A stretch of 64,000 nucleotides of DNA, from assembly GCF_964340395.1 (NCBI RefSeq), contig NC_135563.1, positions 18,216,151 through 18,280,150 on the forward strand, written 5' to 3'. The notes under the pieces are model-generated. The model was not told the origin of the DNA and did not search any database. It was given only the letters and a program-made list of their open reading frames with translations. Position numbers and translations under genes: made by a program. Of the stretch, positions 12,301-25,985 are shown piece after piece (the stretch's first letter is position 1; each line of letters begins with the position of its first letter). The DNA is from Glandiceps talaboti (lineage: Eukaryota; Hemichordata; Enteropneusta; Spengelidae).

Positions 12301-15230
12301 GGGCAACGATATCAGTGTATTTGTCATTTCAGTGCTGTGAAATGATTCATGAATCACTGTAGTTTAATAGTCAAAACATCACATAATAAAGTTGACCGTT
12401 GGGTTAGATTGGTACCTGAGTCCCTTGGGAGCTTTGTCACATAATCTGCAATGTTTTGAATTTGTTAATCATTTCAAATTTTGTGAAGGAAAATGCTGTT
12501 AACTTTTTAAAAAAATTTCCCAATCAATATGTCTCCCAAGTGCTATATGGACCTCACCACAGTTTCATAATCACTCACTCCAGTGACTATGTCACGTCAC
12601 AAAAGAAAAAGAACACATTTGTGTTACAAATAATCATTCAAGTAAGAGATTGAAAATAGCCCATAGACTTGAGCAAGTCTAACTAGAGTGGGACGTTAAG
12701 TACTAAATTTATAAAAATCGCAATTCAAAAGTAACTTGTAGTAACGTTTGAGCAGGTCTACCATTGGATGTGACACTGTAGTTCCTAACGTTGAAAAGAA
12801 ATATCAAAAAAACATCAATCTTCACAGGTGTCCATACAGAATCAGAAGGGTGCCCAGGTTTATTGTTTTGTAAATCAACTGCTGCAGGGTGTTTTATTGT
12901 TCCATATTAGGTATGACTACAAACAAGACCCACTGGTACAAAGACATCTCCTAAGTTCCTATTCCTAGGGTTAAATCAGACCCAAAGGTTAACTCTAAGT
13001 ACTCTATTTTTAATCAGAATGTTCACACGTAGACGTTCCCTAGAGAAGGCATTCCCTGGGGCAGATACTGCTCACAGCATCTCATTTTCAGTCACGAATC
13101 AATTACTTAGCGAGAGGAACAACATGACTGTAGAAAATCAAAATCCTCCACAACAGAAATTATCAAATTATAAATTAAATTACTTCACAAAATGCAAATA
13201 GAAACTCTTCGCAGTCAGTGACTTCATTTTCAGGTTTCATTCCTTTATTCCACCTAATGTTCTTTTTACAGACACTATACGGAAAACTACACTGATTGAT
13301 TCATGACGGCATCATTGCAGTATCTCTGTGTTTTCTTTATTTAATTAGATTCAAATGATGTCAACTGCTGCAGATTTATGACACACACTGTACGAACAAT
13401 GATATCCAGTTATATCCCCCAGTATATTGTATTGTCAAACAGTTGTTAAAAGTATGCAAATTTGAAGAGGGAACAGCAATTACATAACATAATATTTTAT
13501 TCCCTGAGGTATGCACATTGAAAGTAATATTCAATGTTACCTTATAGTAAGTGACAGTAAAATACATTATTTACTACAATTTGAAGCTACAATATTAGGA
13601 AGAAGAGCATTTTTCAAAGACAATGTTTTTTTCACTAACGTATGTATATTTATCCTAGACCCTTGGCTATAATCTGGCTCAACATGATAACTTGCAAATG
13701 GCATTGTCAAGTGAAATAGCCAAATCCCTGGGCTAATGCATGTTGAATATAATATTTGATGTCAAACTTGCAGAAACAGTGACGGTAAAATTAGCTTCAT
13801 AGTTCCCTAGTAATAGTTATGCTTTAATTATTTTTAAACGAGAAATATATTTCATCAGCCAGCTTTTTATCTATATTCGGATACCGTAAGTTTGATGGGG
13901 AACCTCAGCTAATAGCTGAGGATTCAGAGAGATCCAAGTGCCTTTATTAAAAACACTATTTTTAATAGACAGTATGTGAAGAAACTCACTTTGATTTATG
14001 TGTGACAGTATGAAGTGCATAGTTCCTAATTTGTTTTCAAATCAGTGAATATTGGGTATAAAACACATTTTGTTCTAAATAGATTGTGGAAATTGATAGG
14101 CAGCTAATCATAGGTGTAATACATGTCAGCCCTGGTTGATAAAGAGCATGATTCGATGGTTATAAGCTCATCGTCACCTAGATGACTGACAGTTAGAAGA
14201 TATAATTCGTACCGACATCTCTCAGCTAAACCATCATTATCACCTGATGGTGTAATCATATTATTTGATGGCAGATGGAAGTGAGGTTTTACTACTGTCA
14301 TGAATTATCACTTCACACGTCAAGTTACAAATACTTCATCATGACACACACTCCTTGTGTAGAAAGTATTATAGCAATTACAACGTACAATTCAAATAAA
14401 CAATCTGGACAACACACTGCCCTAGAATCCATGGTTAAAGTTTATAAAGGAAAACACACTGCACTAGAATCCATGGATATCTCTGATGCATAGATTCAGT
14501 GCTGTCTTGAGCAAGCCCTCAACAGTGCTATTTTGCACTATGTCACCTGTTGTCACTTTTAAAGTTAACAGAATTGCATGAGGGTCTAGCAACTAAACTA
14601 ACTTGAATGCTTGCACAGAACATACTAGATATGTTATTATACATTCCTAAATATCAATCAAACATTAAATTTCACTTTCACAGAATTTCAAGTGCAATGT
14701 AATAAATGAATACACTCAGTTGAAATTCCATTATTGATACAGTAACATACACAGATGAGTTTGCATCAATAAAGCAAACTAAAATAAGTAGAATAGAAAT
14801 GGACTCAATAAAGTTACCTTTTCAGAGTGCTGATTCCAAAAAGGAACCTTTATTCCTACAAACTAAAATACTACAACAAAATTATTCAAATTCAAACCTC
14901 ACCTACATCTTAGTCCATCTCAAACTTTTACTTGTTTGTTTGAACATCATGTTTATCTCCACGGTAACTACTCAGGAAATATTGTTTTCAGCCTTCTTAT
15001 CCGTATTTAATTGGTGAAGTTGAATAAGCCTATTACTGCCTACAATATTTATCCTGAAGGAAAGATTGCCATAACCCGATAAGATAATCTGGCATAAAAC
15101 AGATGGATGGATGGAGCCAAATATGTTTGTCTCCTCTTGGGAGGATTATATCCTGTTGGGGTTTAAATTACTCCAAGATAAGAATAGCTATGGCCTATCT
15201 GATTAATGTGCAAATGAGATCTATATGCTG
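9334..15230. other. No gene seen
   Basis: Unique AT-rich sequence. The longest frames (about 90 codons at 11470-11745; 65 codons at 14104-14301 on the minus strand) lack credible splice sites and resemble no family I know. A small hairpin cctcagctaatagctgagg lies at about 13903. Confidence 0.45.
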
Positions 15231-15243
15231 GAATTGTATTCAA

Positions 15244-15535
15244 TGATACCAGAAACTATGTGTAATTTGAATAAACTTTACCATATGTATTACATCTAGA
15301 GCATCGGTTATATGATTGTCCCAAGGCACTGCCCAACGCGATACTAAATTATGTGTAACTTGAATAAACTTTACCATATGTATTACATCTAGAGCATCAG
15401 TTATATGATTGTCCCAAGGCACTGCCCAACGGGATACTAAATTATTTGTAATTTGAATAAACTTTACCATATGTATTACATTTAGAGCATGGGTTATGAT
15501 GATTGTCCCAAGGCACTGCCCAACGGTATACTGTA
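15244..15535. repeat. 93-bp tandem repeat, about 3 copies, open reading frame on minus strand
   Basis: gagcatcggttatatgattgtcccaaggcactgcccaacg-like units recur exactly 93 bp apart (gcat at 15301, 15394 and 15487). Because 93 is 31 codons, the minus strand reads as a 109-codon periodic frame (15569-15240) with motifs RWAVPWDNHITDALD and VIHMVKFIQ. No splice sites or promoter support a gene. Confidence 0.85.
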
Positions 15536-16228
15536 TATGATGTATCTCATGCTGCCCAGTGTATACCAAAACGAGGTTTCAAATTTCTGCTTTATGTGTA
15601 GGGTTCCATAGTATCACAAACAGTGATCAATTTAATAATACACTGTATGTATGTGCAGTGTGTAATTTAGACATTTGATATTTTAAACAGAATCTGTTGC
15701 TTAGATATCAAATTCAATGGAATATAATGTTAAACAGAATTTAAAGGCATGACACAATACTCTGTGAAATCAGAGTGAAATGGCTGATTTGATTCAAATT
15801 ACCCAATGATTGAATTCCTTGTTTTTTCTACTTTAAAACAAAAGTCAAATTTCAGATCAATTCCATAACTGACTCACACGCACACGCACAGAATAAAAAA
15901 GATCAGAATTTTTTCCCCCAAAATCTACATTCTAGTGACCGAATAATCTCCTCGTGTTTTTTCCATTCAGAATACCTTCATGCAAACTTTATAAAGCCAA
16001 AGTACAAAATGGACAAAAAATCTACATCCAGAATCTCACTTTGAGTGCCAAGATGCAGAACATCTGAATATAAATTGATAGATTGATTCTGCGTCAGTTA
16101 CTAAGTCCCACAGGTACCAGGTATAAAAGAATTCAACTAGTATATGGCATTAGGCATAAATGAACCAAATAAAACCATGGGCTTGCTTACAAAGATGAAG
16201 CTGAGTATACAGTCAGTAAAAATACAGA

Positions 16229-16395
16229 TGAAATTTTCACTAGACTTATTTTCACTGAAACCATAAACACAAAACTAAGGAGTAAATGAAATGCCTTCTT
16301 GTACATGAACATAATGTACAAGTCTGGTAATCAGTAAAAATTAGTCTTTGAGAACTACGTGAAGACTGTAAAATTTTCTAGTGGCAAAATTGCCT
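16229..16395. repeat. Dispersed repeat family B, copy 1
   Basis: Diverged match to 35368-35545: gaaattttcac..a.actt.ttttcact, cttcttgtacatg, cttt.agaacta.gtgaagattg, and aaattttc.agtg. Same orientation; no coding sequence. Confidence 0.5.
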
Positions 16396-16479
16396 AGGCC
16401 AGTTTACAGTTTAAAACTGAAAACTCATGCTACTTTATTCTCCTTATTAAAACACAGTTATTACAATTATCTCTTAGAT

Positions 16480-16575
16480 ATTATTTCCATATATTTTCCT
16501 TCATTCTATCAAGTCAAATACAAGTGGCCAAAGGGGCCTAATTGTCACTATAAGTCGCTACAAGCTGTTTAAGTT
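16480..16575. repeat. Dispersed repeat family C, copy 1
   Basis: The core acaagtggccaaaggggcct, followed by tgtcactataagtcgct, recurs at 50687-50745 and as a fragment at 39510-39540 (acaagtacataaggggcctt gtcac). Confidence 0.55.
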
Positions 16576-18589
16576 TTGAAAAACAAAAAATATCACGTTT
16601 ATCCTAGAATGAATTCCCAACAAGGAGCATGCACTACCCTGGAGCATCAAATTATGTGTATCAGCTCTACTTTGAATTCTCCCCATCAAGGAAAAGCCGA
16701 GTTAAGTTTTTTTTTTTTTTTTTTTTTAAAAAACCCTTATCTATAGTCAGTTAAAGTATAAAATGAAATGTCCCATCTGGGACACCTTACAAATACTGAC
16801 GATAATAGCAGGTAGAACATGGAGCGTATTACTTGTCATTATGAGTTCCCAGGTTTTTTAAGATTGTATCCATCGAACTTATACTATACATTGTCTAGAA
16901 AACTACGGCATGTAATATACCAGGGTTCTAAAACCACTGCAAACATACATCTTGCATCTTCCCTAGCTTCAAATTTTCAAAGGCATTAACTGATATCTCA
17001 TTGACTGACAATACTTCATAATTTGTAATATTTACAAGTACATGTAATATAATTAGTATTTGTTTCAATCAGTCAATTAATCAATCAATCTCTCTCAAAT
17101 TTCTACAGCACTTGTCTCACTTAAGAGCAATAATTTGTTTATGAATAAATTATGTGTCATACAGTTATGTGATCAAAATTTCAATCAACAAATAGGTAAC
17201 TATATATAGCTGTAAGACTTGTGAATGTCCTTATATTGTGCATCAAGATCTCCCAAATCATACCAGTCATGTGTCAAATTACAGCATGTATTCATTGACC
17301 ATAGATCAAATACTTAGTTAACGTTAAAACAAATTGTGCAACTTGTGGAACAAACCAATCTGAACGTAACATTTGTGTATGAGGGCAGTTGTACTTAATT
17401 CTATATTTCTTATGACTGACCATATATTTCTTCAATTTTGAGAAATTCTAAAATTGATGTCCTCTATGGTAGGATTTGGAAACACCATAATGTCACTGAT
17501 TTGTATGATGGCAAACCCAAGAACATGTATCTGCGCGAAAAAGTATTCTTTATTGCCAAAATTAGGTATTACAACAAATGATTCAAAGTTTCCTTCTGAC
17601 TTAAATTGTTATTTCAAAGTCATTCAGACTGCTAAAATATGATAATTAATAGAAAGAATTACCAACATGTACACAAGCAGTTACTTTTTTTATAGTTTTT
17701 TTTTTCTGTTTTTAACCGACTGGCCGACCCATCATTTTTACAGTGCTATGATGGGAAACATAGAACTATGTATTGGCACCCTAAGATCATATCAAATATT
17801 AACTCTTATACATTTCATTTCAATGTTGTGTATGTATGTGTGTGTATTCACCATGACAACAGATACCCACTTGACTTTATACAGATTCAACTTTAGTCAA
17901 CTCAAAGAATGACCCATAAAAAAACTGGTATACTCCAAATAAATTTTCCAGTTGTTAACTTTCGAATAAATGACAACCCTGTCAATAGATCAAGCTAATA
18001 AATCCATCAACAAATATAGCTATTTTTACAGTGGCAGGTATTAAACACTAATACAGATTTCACTTTGTAAGTGTTGACACAATGTCTACTTTGTTCACAC
18101 AAAACCGTTCCAAATGATGACTAATAAGGTAGTGATTTTATCATAGTCAAGACTTAAGGTATTGACAAAAGAAGCTAGCGAGGCAGGGAGATGAATCTAG
18201 AATAACAGTCTTGGTTAATACTCTGCAGACAACTCCTTGAGAATACTATACTAGATTCTCATTCTAGTCATATCTTAGCCTATCACGAATAATTCCAGCT
18301 GTCATTGAGATGACATTTACACGCTTGTCTTTTCCAGTATGTTGATGGGACAAATGTGACTGTTTTGTATAACAGCCTACTGATGCATTAGAATTGATTA
18401 ATGTTACCATCTCTTCTGTAATGTATTTTGATATGATGCTGTATTCCAGGGAGGACAAGTCTTTGATTGAATGTCCTCTTCAACCTATTCACTTGGGATA
18501 TCTTCATTCTCTTGGTGTACTCCATATATCTTGTCTCAAAACAGAATTCCTCCTAATCCCTACGGTTTCCATGTGGTGTAAGTTGTTGT

Positions 18590-19360
18590 AATGGCAGGAA
18601 AATGTGACGTAAACAACAAGTTAGGATTGTGAAAGTTGTCAAAAGCAAAGTTGTAGGTTACATATTAAGTACCAATAGTCTTACAGAGAATTTAAAATCT
18701 CAAATGTTGACAGGGTTGCTGCAGATGATGTTTCAAATAGAGTTAAGGTAGTTTATATTATGGTACTCTCAATGACAGACTGGGTTGAGAAGTAGATGCA
18801 AGGAAATTTGTAGATGCGACTGGCAGAGATTGGATTTTTAACTTATCAGGGCTATGGAAGTAACATTATTGTGTTACTATAATACTGGCAGATATCATAT
18901 TAACCTGTATGGCTGCCAACAGGGTTATGAAACTTGTCAAAAGAAAAGAAGGTTATGAAACTTGTCGAAGGAAAAGTTGATGTAGATAGACATTAAATAA
19001 ATCTCAAAGATCATAACATGGCTGCAGACATGGTTATGAAACTTAATTTGTCACAAGCAAAATTGTTGTTGATAGCTGGAAGACATCATAACTTCAATGG
19101 CTGACAAAGTTGTGAAAGTAAATCGTAAGCAGGTCGTTGTTGTAGGGTATAGTTTGTTATAGATTATAGAGCCTATATACTGGCAAAGATCATAACCTGT
19201 ATGGCGATTATGGGTTACGAAACTTGCCACTAGCGAAGTATGTTATAGAAGATTCTATATTGGCAGAGATCATAACCAGTATAGTTGACACGGTAACAAA
19301 CTAGGTTGTTTTAAGCAGAAATGTAGATAGTAAGAAGATAGAAATACACAAAGATGGTAC
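18590..19360. repeat. Degenerate tandem repeat, about 85-120-bp unit
   Basis: A loosely repeated phrase ggca(g/a)agatcataac..tatggctg.., then ggttatgaaacttgtca, then a(a)gcaaagttgt.g.t.ta.ata, occurs about six to eight times (e.g. 18890, 18940, 19015, 19080, 19175, 19260). Strongly diverged; no coding frame. Confidence 0.6.
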
Positions 19361-21045
19361 AATGACATGGAATACCTGACCTTGACAATTTAACAGGATT
19401 TTGTTATTAGCCAAAGTTGTAAAGTGTAAAGACGATATATGTATCAAAGATTAATTGCACTGATGTATGTGCATACTAACAATATTTGCACTGCAGTGCA
19501 TTATACCAAAAATAGTATTGCATCCCCGTATGCAAGTGATATGCAAATAAGGTCACAATCGTTCATTGTACATGAAAATGCATGATCGTACATCATCATT
19601 TTTAGAGAAATTTGGTGATTTGGATAAATGTATCTAATAACAAAAGAACTCCATGCTGTAAAGAACACTGCAAGCACTCATGCAAATATTCCAAGTATGC
19701 CATATTTGACTTAACTTTCATGTCACATGGGGTTCTGTTATAGTCTTTGGAAAGAAGAATATATACAATTTGTATTTGAAGTATTTTTATTAGATATCAC
19801 AATGCATGTCTAGGTACAAAGCCTCAATTAGAGAACACATGTGTTTTCAATCAAGAAAATATAATTTTTGTACAGCCTGTACACTTTCTAATTCTTGCAC
19901 TGTAATGATGTTGAATTAACAATTTACCTCAATGAATGTATTTTGTCATTTGTGAAAAAAAAATTGAAAAGTACTGAACTCTTCCAACAATATCAGTTTT
20001 TCAACTATTTGTCAATGTAGTAAATGAATGAGAAAACAGCTTGAATGAGTTTCTGACAGGTTTGACACCCCAGTGAGCCTCTCACTTGGACTCGGAAACA
20101 GTAACAATTCAAATGAACATGTAAAGGAACGTACATGCGATAGAAGCATGTGAATGTGACTCAATTGACAAAATAGGAGACTTGAATAGATAATAATCTC
20201 ATACTGACTTAGGTTATATTCTAAAGAATCTATAAAAATGGCATATCACAACAAGTTTATCTCTTGGAGTCAGACCAAAGTTAGAGCAGCTTTTTTTTTT
20301 CGCATTTCGTTCTTCCTCCCTTGCACTATTGGCATGTAAGGTATCAACTCAATCTATATCCTCGTGGTATGGCAAGCACAGTTTCAAAAGTGTTTGCTAA
20401 TAAGAAACAGCCATTCAATATTCCATCACTTTTACATGTATACAAGTCTGCACATCAAGTGGTGATAAACTACAGATGAAAATAACATATTTTATTCAAG
20501 TGGAACACAGCATCCCTGGAGTATTACAGTGCGCTTTAAAGCTTTGGGCAAAACCTGGGCACCTTTTGACACAGACATAAGCAATTTGAATTTGCATGAA
20601 TAAATACACCACAGTACGATAGATTACTTTAACTGAAATACCTTGGATTCCTCTTCTTTAGTTTGTCTGAATTCTTTATCATCTGAAACTACAAAGTACG
20701 GTGAATGTTAAATAACTTTATCCACCTTCTCTAATTCTATTACATTTCCATCAATGATATTTATAATTTTGTGGGTTTTGGGTGTTTTCTTGTTGACAGA
20801 TAACATTATCTAGACAGCGCTACAAAAATGATAAGTACAGCCTATACAGCCTATACCAGATGTAAACTGAATGTGGCAAAGTTTTGAGATTGTCGTTCCT
20901 ACAGACAATTGTTGGAATACAACAGAACATATGTAATAAATTATTTTTTCTCATTGATTGCTATTTGCTCATTGCTGTTAGTGATCTCCTGGCCAACCAT
21001 AACATGTACTGTGACATTTGTTGAGAATGTAAAAAAAAAAATGAG

Positions 21046-21628
21046 CGCATCGTCGTACCACTTTAGACAACATTTCCTGACAAGAAACTATTTTTTCCTT
21101 TTTAGTGGCCTACAAAATATGCCAATAATTTATTAAAACTAAGAGCTACATCAATAATATTTTCAGGACAAGTGCGCTTTGGTATCGCAAATGCATGTAT
21201 CAAATTATATTGAATTTGAAGTGTGCATTCTTGAGATATAGCCTAATTACCGAAAACCATTTATTATGTAAATTTCTCGTTAATATGCTTGGGAAGTTTA
21301 CCGAAACCTAATAAGTTCTTGTCACTACCCTACAGAACACATGCAATAAATTTCGTTTGAATTGAGCCAGTCGTGTTTTAGAAAATGGTGATAAAGTCGC
21401 ACCACTTTAGACGACATTTCCTGACAAGAAACTATTTTTTTTCTTTTTTGTGGCCAATCGAAAATATGCCAATAACTTATTAAAACTAAAAGCTACATTA
21501 GTAATATAATATTTTCAGGACAGGTGTGCTTTGGTATCGCAAATGTGTGTACCAAGTTATAATGAATTTGAAGCGTGCATTCTTGAGATATAGCCTAATT
21601 ACCAAAAATCATTAATTACGTAAATTGC
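21046..21628. repeat. Direct duplication, two copies about 344 bp apart
   Basis: 21046-21285 and 21390-21628 share ccactttagac.acatttcct, gacaagaaactatttttt, ggaca.gtg.gctttggtat, and gcattcttgagatatagcct. Copy 2 runs into a cagacagacagacacacaga simple repeat at about 21642. By eye about 88% identical; no genes. Confidence 0.8.
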
Positions 21629-22295
21629 TCAAAACGATGACACAGACAGACAGACACACAGACACACAGACTTCCACCCATAAATATATCTCTTCCTTAT
21701 GGAAGAAAAAAATGAAATAATAACACATGCTACATTTCATATGTTTCTTTATCCAATTTAGCAATTTGAAAATACCCAAAAGATCTAGTAAAATACCTCC
21801 TTGCTTATCATTGACAGGATAATAGACCATTCCAGACTGCAAACAGGAAATTGAGAATACAGCACCCTTGCTCAAATTGGGGGTATCATGACCCCATAGT
21901 ACCATTTCTTAAGAGCTTTGTTCCTTTTTTATTCTGTAGAAGTGTAAATCAGGGATGTTTTTCATATTGTTCTGACACTGAGGAAAGCAGTGCTCTATGA
22001 TTAACCAAGTAGCCTATACCATGTATATCCCAAGGTACACACAGACAGGAAGTAGAGCACCACCATGGCAAATTTTTCAAAGGCCTATTACTTTCTAATT
22101 ATTTGCATTAAAAAATGTGTGATCATACTTAATATCTCTTTCCAGCAGGGGGTATTTTTTTTTGTATACAAAAAAACTACAAGTTGGGTAAAACAGAATA
22201 TTTACTTCATTCTTAGCACTCACGTAGCACTTATTGTTGAAGCCTATTGATTTGCATATGAAGTGTTTAATTAGCATTTTCATTTGAATGTCACA

Positions 22296-22440
22296 TCTGG
22301 GCAGGAACATATGAAAGCCAGATTGTTTTTTCATATTTCATAATCTTAAGTATGAAATTATAGTCCATACAAGTATTTTAATTACCATAAGCACAAGTAC
22401 ATCTGGGCAGGAACATATGAAAACCATTTTAGTTTCACAT
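22296..22440. repeat. Short direct repeat pair
   Basis: acatctgggcaggaacatat (about 22297 and 22400) followed each time by gaaa(g/a)cca(g/t)tt and a ttcacatt/tcatattt segment; period about 103 bp. Confidence 0.6.
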
Positions 22441-22449
22441 TCTGTAAAA

Positions 22450-25400
22450 GTTGGTTTGAAATCAATCCATCCCTAATAAGCCAATACAACAAAAACAAAC
22501 AAAAAAAGCTAAATAAACAGTATAAAGTGTAAACAGATAACCAAAATATCAATTTTCATAACCTGGAAATAATATTGTTATTTTTTTCAAAGATAAGTAC
22601 TAATCCACGATTAGTCTGGTCTCTAGAGCTTATCAGCTTTTCAATTCATACCAGATGAAAAGAAATTGGCAACTAGAATGAAGTTTACCATGATATTTAT
22701 TCCAAACTGGGAAGAAAACAGCAACCAAACACAAGAATATTTTCACTAGATTTAGATTCAATTTGCTAAGTGTTTCTTTAACAAAAGGTACACAGGTGAG
22801 GTTTGTAAGTTAATAATTACAGTATAACAAAATCGTTTAATACCACCACATGACAGTAAGTGCATTAACCATTGAAAACTGTCAAACATAGTAAAAGAAT
22901 GAGACTATATGGTAACTATTGTCTATGACACAACAGTTACGTCTTGTATAAACATCAATTTTCAATACTACTCTCGCCATTCAATTAGTAAATGTAATCT
23001 TGTACACGTTCAGCTATTCAGAAATCTTCCTTTTAAGGTCAACTATTAGCATATTCATGCTCTCCCTTATATAATGTAAGCGGATAAGTCTGTACTCTTG
23101 ACATCCGCCTGTCCACTACGTGTTGCATTTTTAAATTTAAAATATCAGGAGTTGAAAATCTACATATTGCATTTCCTTTACTGTCACTGACTTCTCTTTA
23201 ACCATCTACGCTTAAATCGATACTTTTTTTCTTTTTACTAAAATGGTAATACAATCCAGTATTTTACAGAAAAACTAGTTTTCACTCGAGTAGGCAATAT
23301 TTTTGAGTCTGGAATCAATTAAACCTTACCATATTGTAAATATCATTATTCAAATTAAATCAATACTAGTACTGAGAGCTTAATAAAATCACTATTGGAT
23401 GTGAGAATTGGTGAAAACAGTGTCTGTAGTAATTGTATGTGTACATACTTTCAAGCAAGAACTCTTCCTTCTTGTCTACATCTACATAGCACACTTTTAA
23501 ATTAACAATTGCCAATTATTACAATTATTAATTATCAGAATTAACAATTTTAGTCTACATAGAACTTTAATTCTTAAAGCCTTAAGTCTATGTTCCTTGT
23601 TAATTATTTGTTTGTAAGAAGTCATTTTAACACAGATAAGTATTACCCTCACAATTCTTTCATTGGATGCAGAACATAACAAATGGTTATGTAATTATGG
23701 CAACACAGGAAATCTGAATGTGTATTGAGCTATCAATCAAATAGAACTTTCATTCAAAGATCTTTTCATTTCAGACTACAATCAGTTTTTTTATTGACAT
23801 TACCAAGCACATGTTGAAAGCCAAGTGACAGTCTATTAGCCAAGTGTGGTGATCACAGCATTTGCAGATTGTTAATAGCGTGCAATGTAACTCTTCATCA
23901 AATGTGTTCTTTTTTAATGATCATATGTGAATCAAATACCCAATCCATATCACTTCCCTTCAGAAATTCATCAATCCTAACCAAAACTTATATCAGGATA
24001 GCTGCATTATGTAGATAGCAAGTAGAACAACTAAATATATCACCCTTTACAGGAAAAAAGTACTTATGAGTAAAAAATAACACAAAATAATGACTTTAAA
24101 CGTATCTACGATCATGCAACCATTTCCTTAACAATAGTTGGCAGAATACACATCAAAACACAGATTCATTGGTAAAAAGATTACTTTCTATTGCTTTTTC
24201 GGAACCATAGTATCAAATAAGGAGAGTATTAAAAAGTAAATATCAAATGTTTGTCAGACTTTGACAATTCTCTTATTGAAAACATTATCCACTCTCATCT
24301 TAGTACTGTTTAGCATATTTGCTACGTGAGTGTTGTGTGATAGATGCATAAAAAATAGAAACTTAACAAATACATTATATTCATGACTGTTATTCATAAT
24401 ATACCATAAGTCGACCTCACATCAAAAGTGTTATTATAGAGGTGGGTACTTGATATTTGTCAGGGCTTTTTATATTTCCTTTCACAAACAAGGACTAATG
24501 GTCAATAACATGAACAATAGCCATAGCAACACAAACAGGAACAAAAGTTGAAGCTGTTGCTAAGTAACTCATGGTATCCAATTAACTAGCCATGGTGACA
24601 GCAGTGTAGTCATTATTTGACCAAATTAAGTTTAAATAGGATCATGGAGAGCATGGTAATGTTACCATGGAAACCAATAAACAAGAGGCCATCTTTAAAC
24701 CTTACTGCCAAAAGCAATTATTCGGTTTAATTGTACAATGAAGTGCAATAAAGACTTTTTTCTGCGTAATTGCAAACTTTAACTTTTGAATGATTCTGAT
24801 CATAATAATCATTATTGATGTTGATAAAAAGTAGCAACCATTATAGCTACATCGGCATCTAATTGACTCACAATCAATTCAAATTTTTCTCCCAATTGGA
24901 GAATAATGTTAGGATTTACTAAAAATGAAAAGAAACTCACCATGACACACTTTACATTTGTACAAATGTATAATATGTTATCTTTGCTTACTGAAAATAT
25001 TAGACTATGTAACACTATTTGAACATTTTTAATAGTCTTCTGTAGTGTTACATTTGTCATCATTTAGCTTTTACATATTTTAAAAATTATATTTTATTGT
25101 CTTTTAAAATACTTAATTCAGAATATATTATGAGTCTGTAGTTTCCAGATGTAATTTAGTCAATCTCCAATGTATTTTTTTTATGTGGATGGCAATAAAG
25201 GATATTATTATTGGATACTTTCAATCATCAAAATAGTATTGACGTGAGCTGGAGATGTATTGAATTTCTATAATTTGAGGGCTTTGATTACATAATTTGG
25301 TTGCTCCTAGAAATCATGAAATGAATATCACAAAACAACGTTGGCTGATTATGTACACTTACTTCAATCAACAATTGTATACTTCACTCAACAATATGTG

Positions 25401-25560
25401 ATATTCCAGAGACGTTTTATGTAATATGTATATTTATCTAAGTCAGGGAGATACACTATTTGTGCCATGCTACTAGCTACAGAATGGTTTCTGCTTCTGA
25501 TGATATGAACGATTGTTGTTATGGTGATACTTATCAATTGTTTGTACTTAGACTTACCAG
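22450..25560. other. No gene seen
   Basis: AT-rich sequence with scattered stop codons on all frames. The 83-codon minus frame at 24812-25063 has no splice support or recognised motif. Confidence 0.45.
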
Positions 25561-25699
25561 AAGCTTATGTGTACTATTGATATAGCCTTACGTGGCTGGC
25601 CTCATAAATTGAAAGGCTGGCTTCATGGTCATTTTGACACCTGTTATAGCATAATGATATTTGATTGGCTGCAACCAAATCTGGTTGCACTGTGCAGGA

Positions 25700-25985
25700 T
25701 ATTGGGCAGTTTAGTACAGTGGTTTAGAAGCCTGAAACTAGTTTCTTATGTCCCTGCAGTCTGAGAGTGTCAGATCAAATCGATCCCACAATCTACGCCA
25801 ATGTGCAAGTTAAATTTTGGCTTTGCCAGAATATAAAGAAAACATGAGAAAAATAATCCAACACACCAATGATGATATATCTCACACTCATATAGGGAAT
25901 TACTGCCACAGGCAAATATGAGACAAATTCCAGCGTGATATCCCATCTCGTCCAATTGGGGATACTAATATCATGGGATTCTATT
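25700..25985 (+). mobile_element. tRNA-derived SINE-like element 1
   Basis: tagtacagtgg (25712-25722) fits RNA polymerase III box A TRGYNNARNGG at every position. gatcaaatc (25773-25781) fits box B GWTCRANNC, 50 bases later. The head does not fold into an obvious intact tRNA. Unrelated body sequence follows (to about 25985), which is typical of a SINE. The 3' limit is uncertain. Confidence 0.55.

Noticed and set aside
14104-14301. Minus-strand 65-codon frame with balanced composition
   Set aside because: No acceptor with a pyrimidine tract, no partner exon and no recognised family.
15240-15569. CRISPR-like direct repeats
   Set aside because: Units are contiguous 93-bp copies with no spacers, and the genome is eukaryotic.
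18264-18458. Minus-strand frame with HTGKDKRVN, considered as a G-alpha or P-loop exon
   Set aside because: It does not fit the GESGKS P-loop, its flanks lack suitable splice sites, and phase 1 cannot be met.
25712-25781. Functional tRNA gene
   Set aside because: A and B boxes are good, but I see no complete acceptor stem or anticodon arm pairing, and SINE-like body sequence follows.
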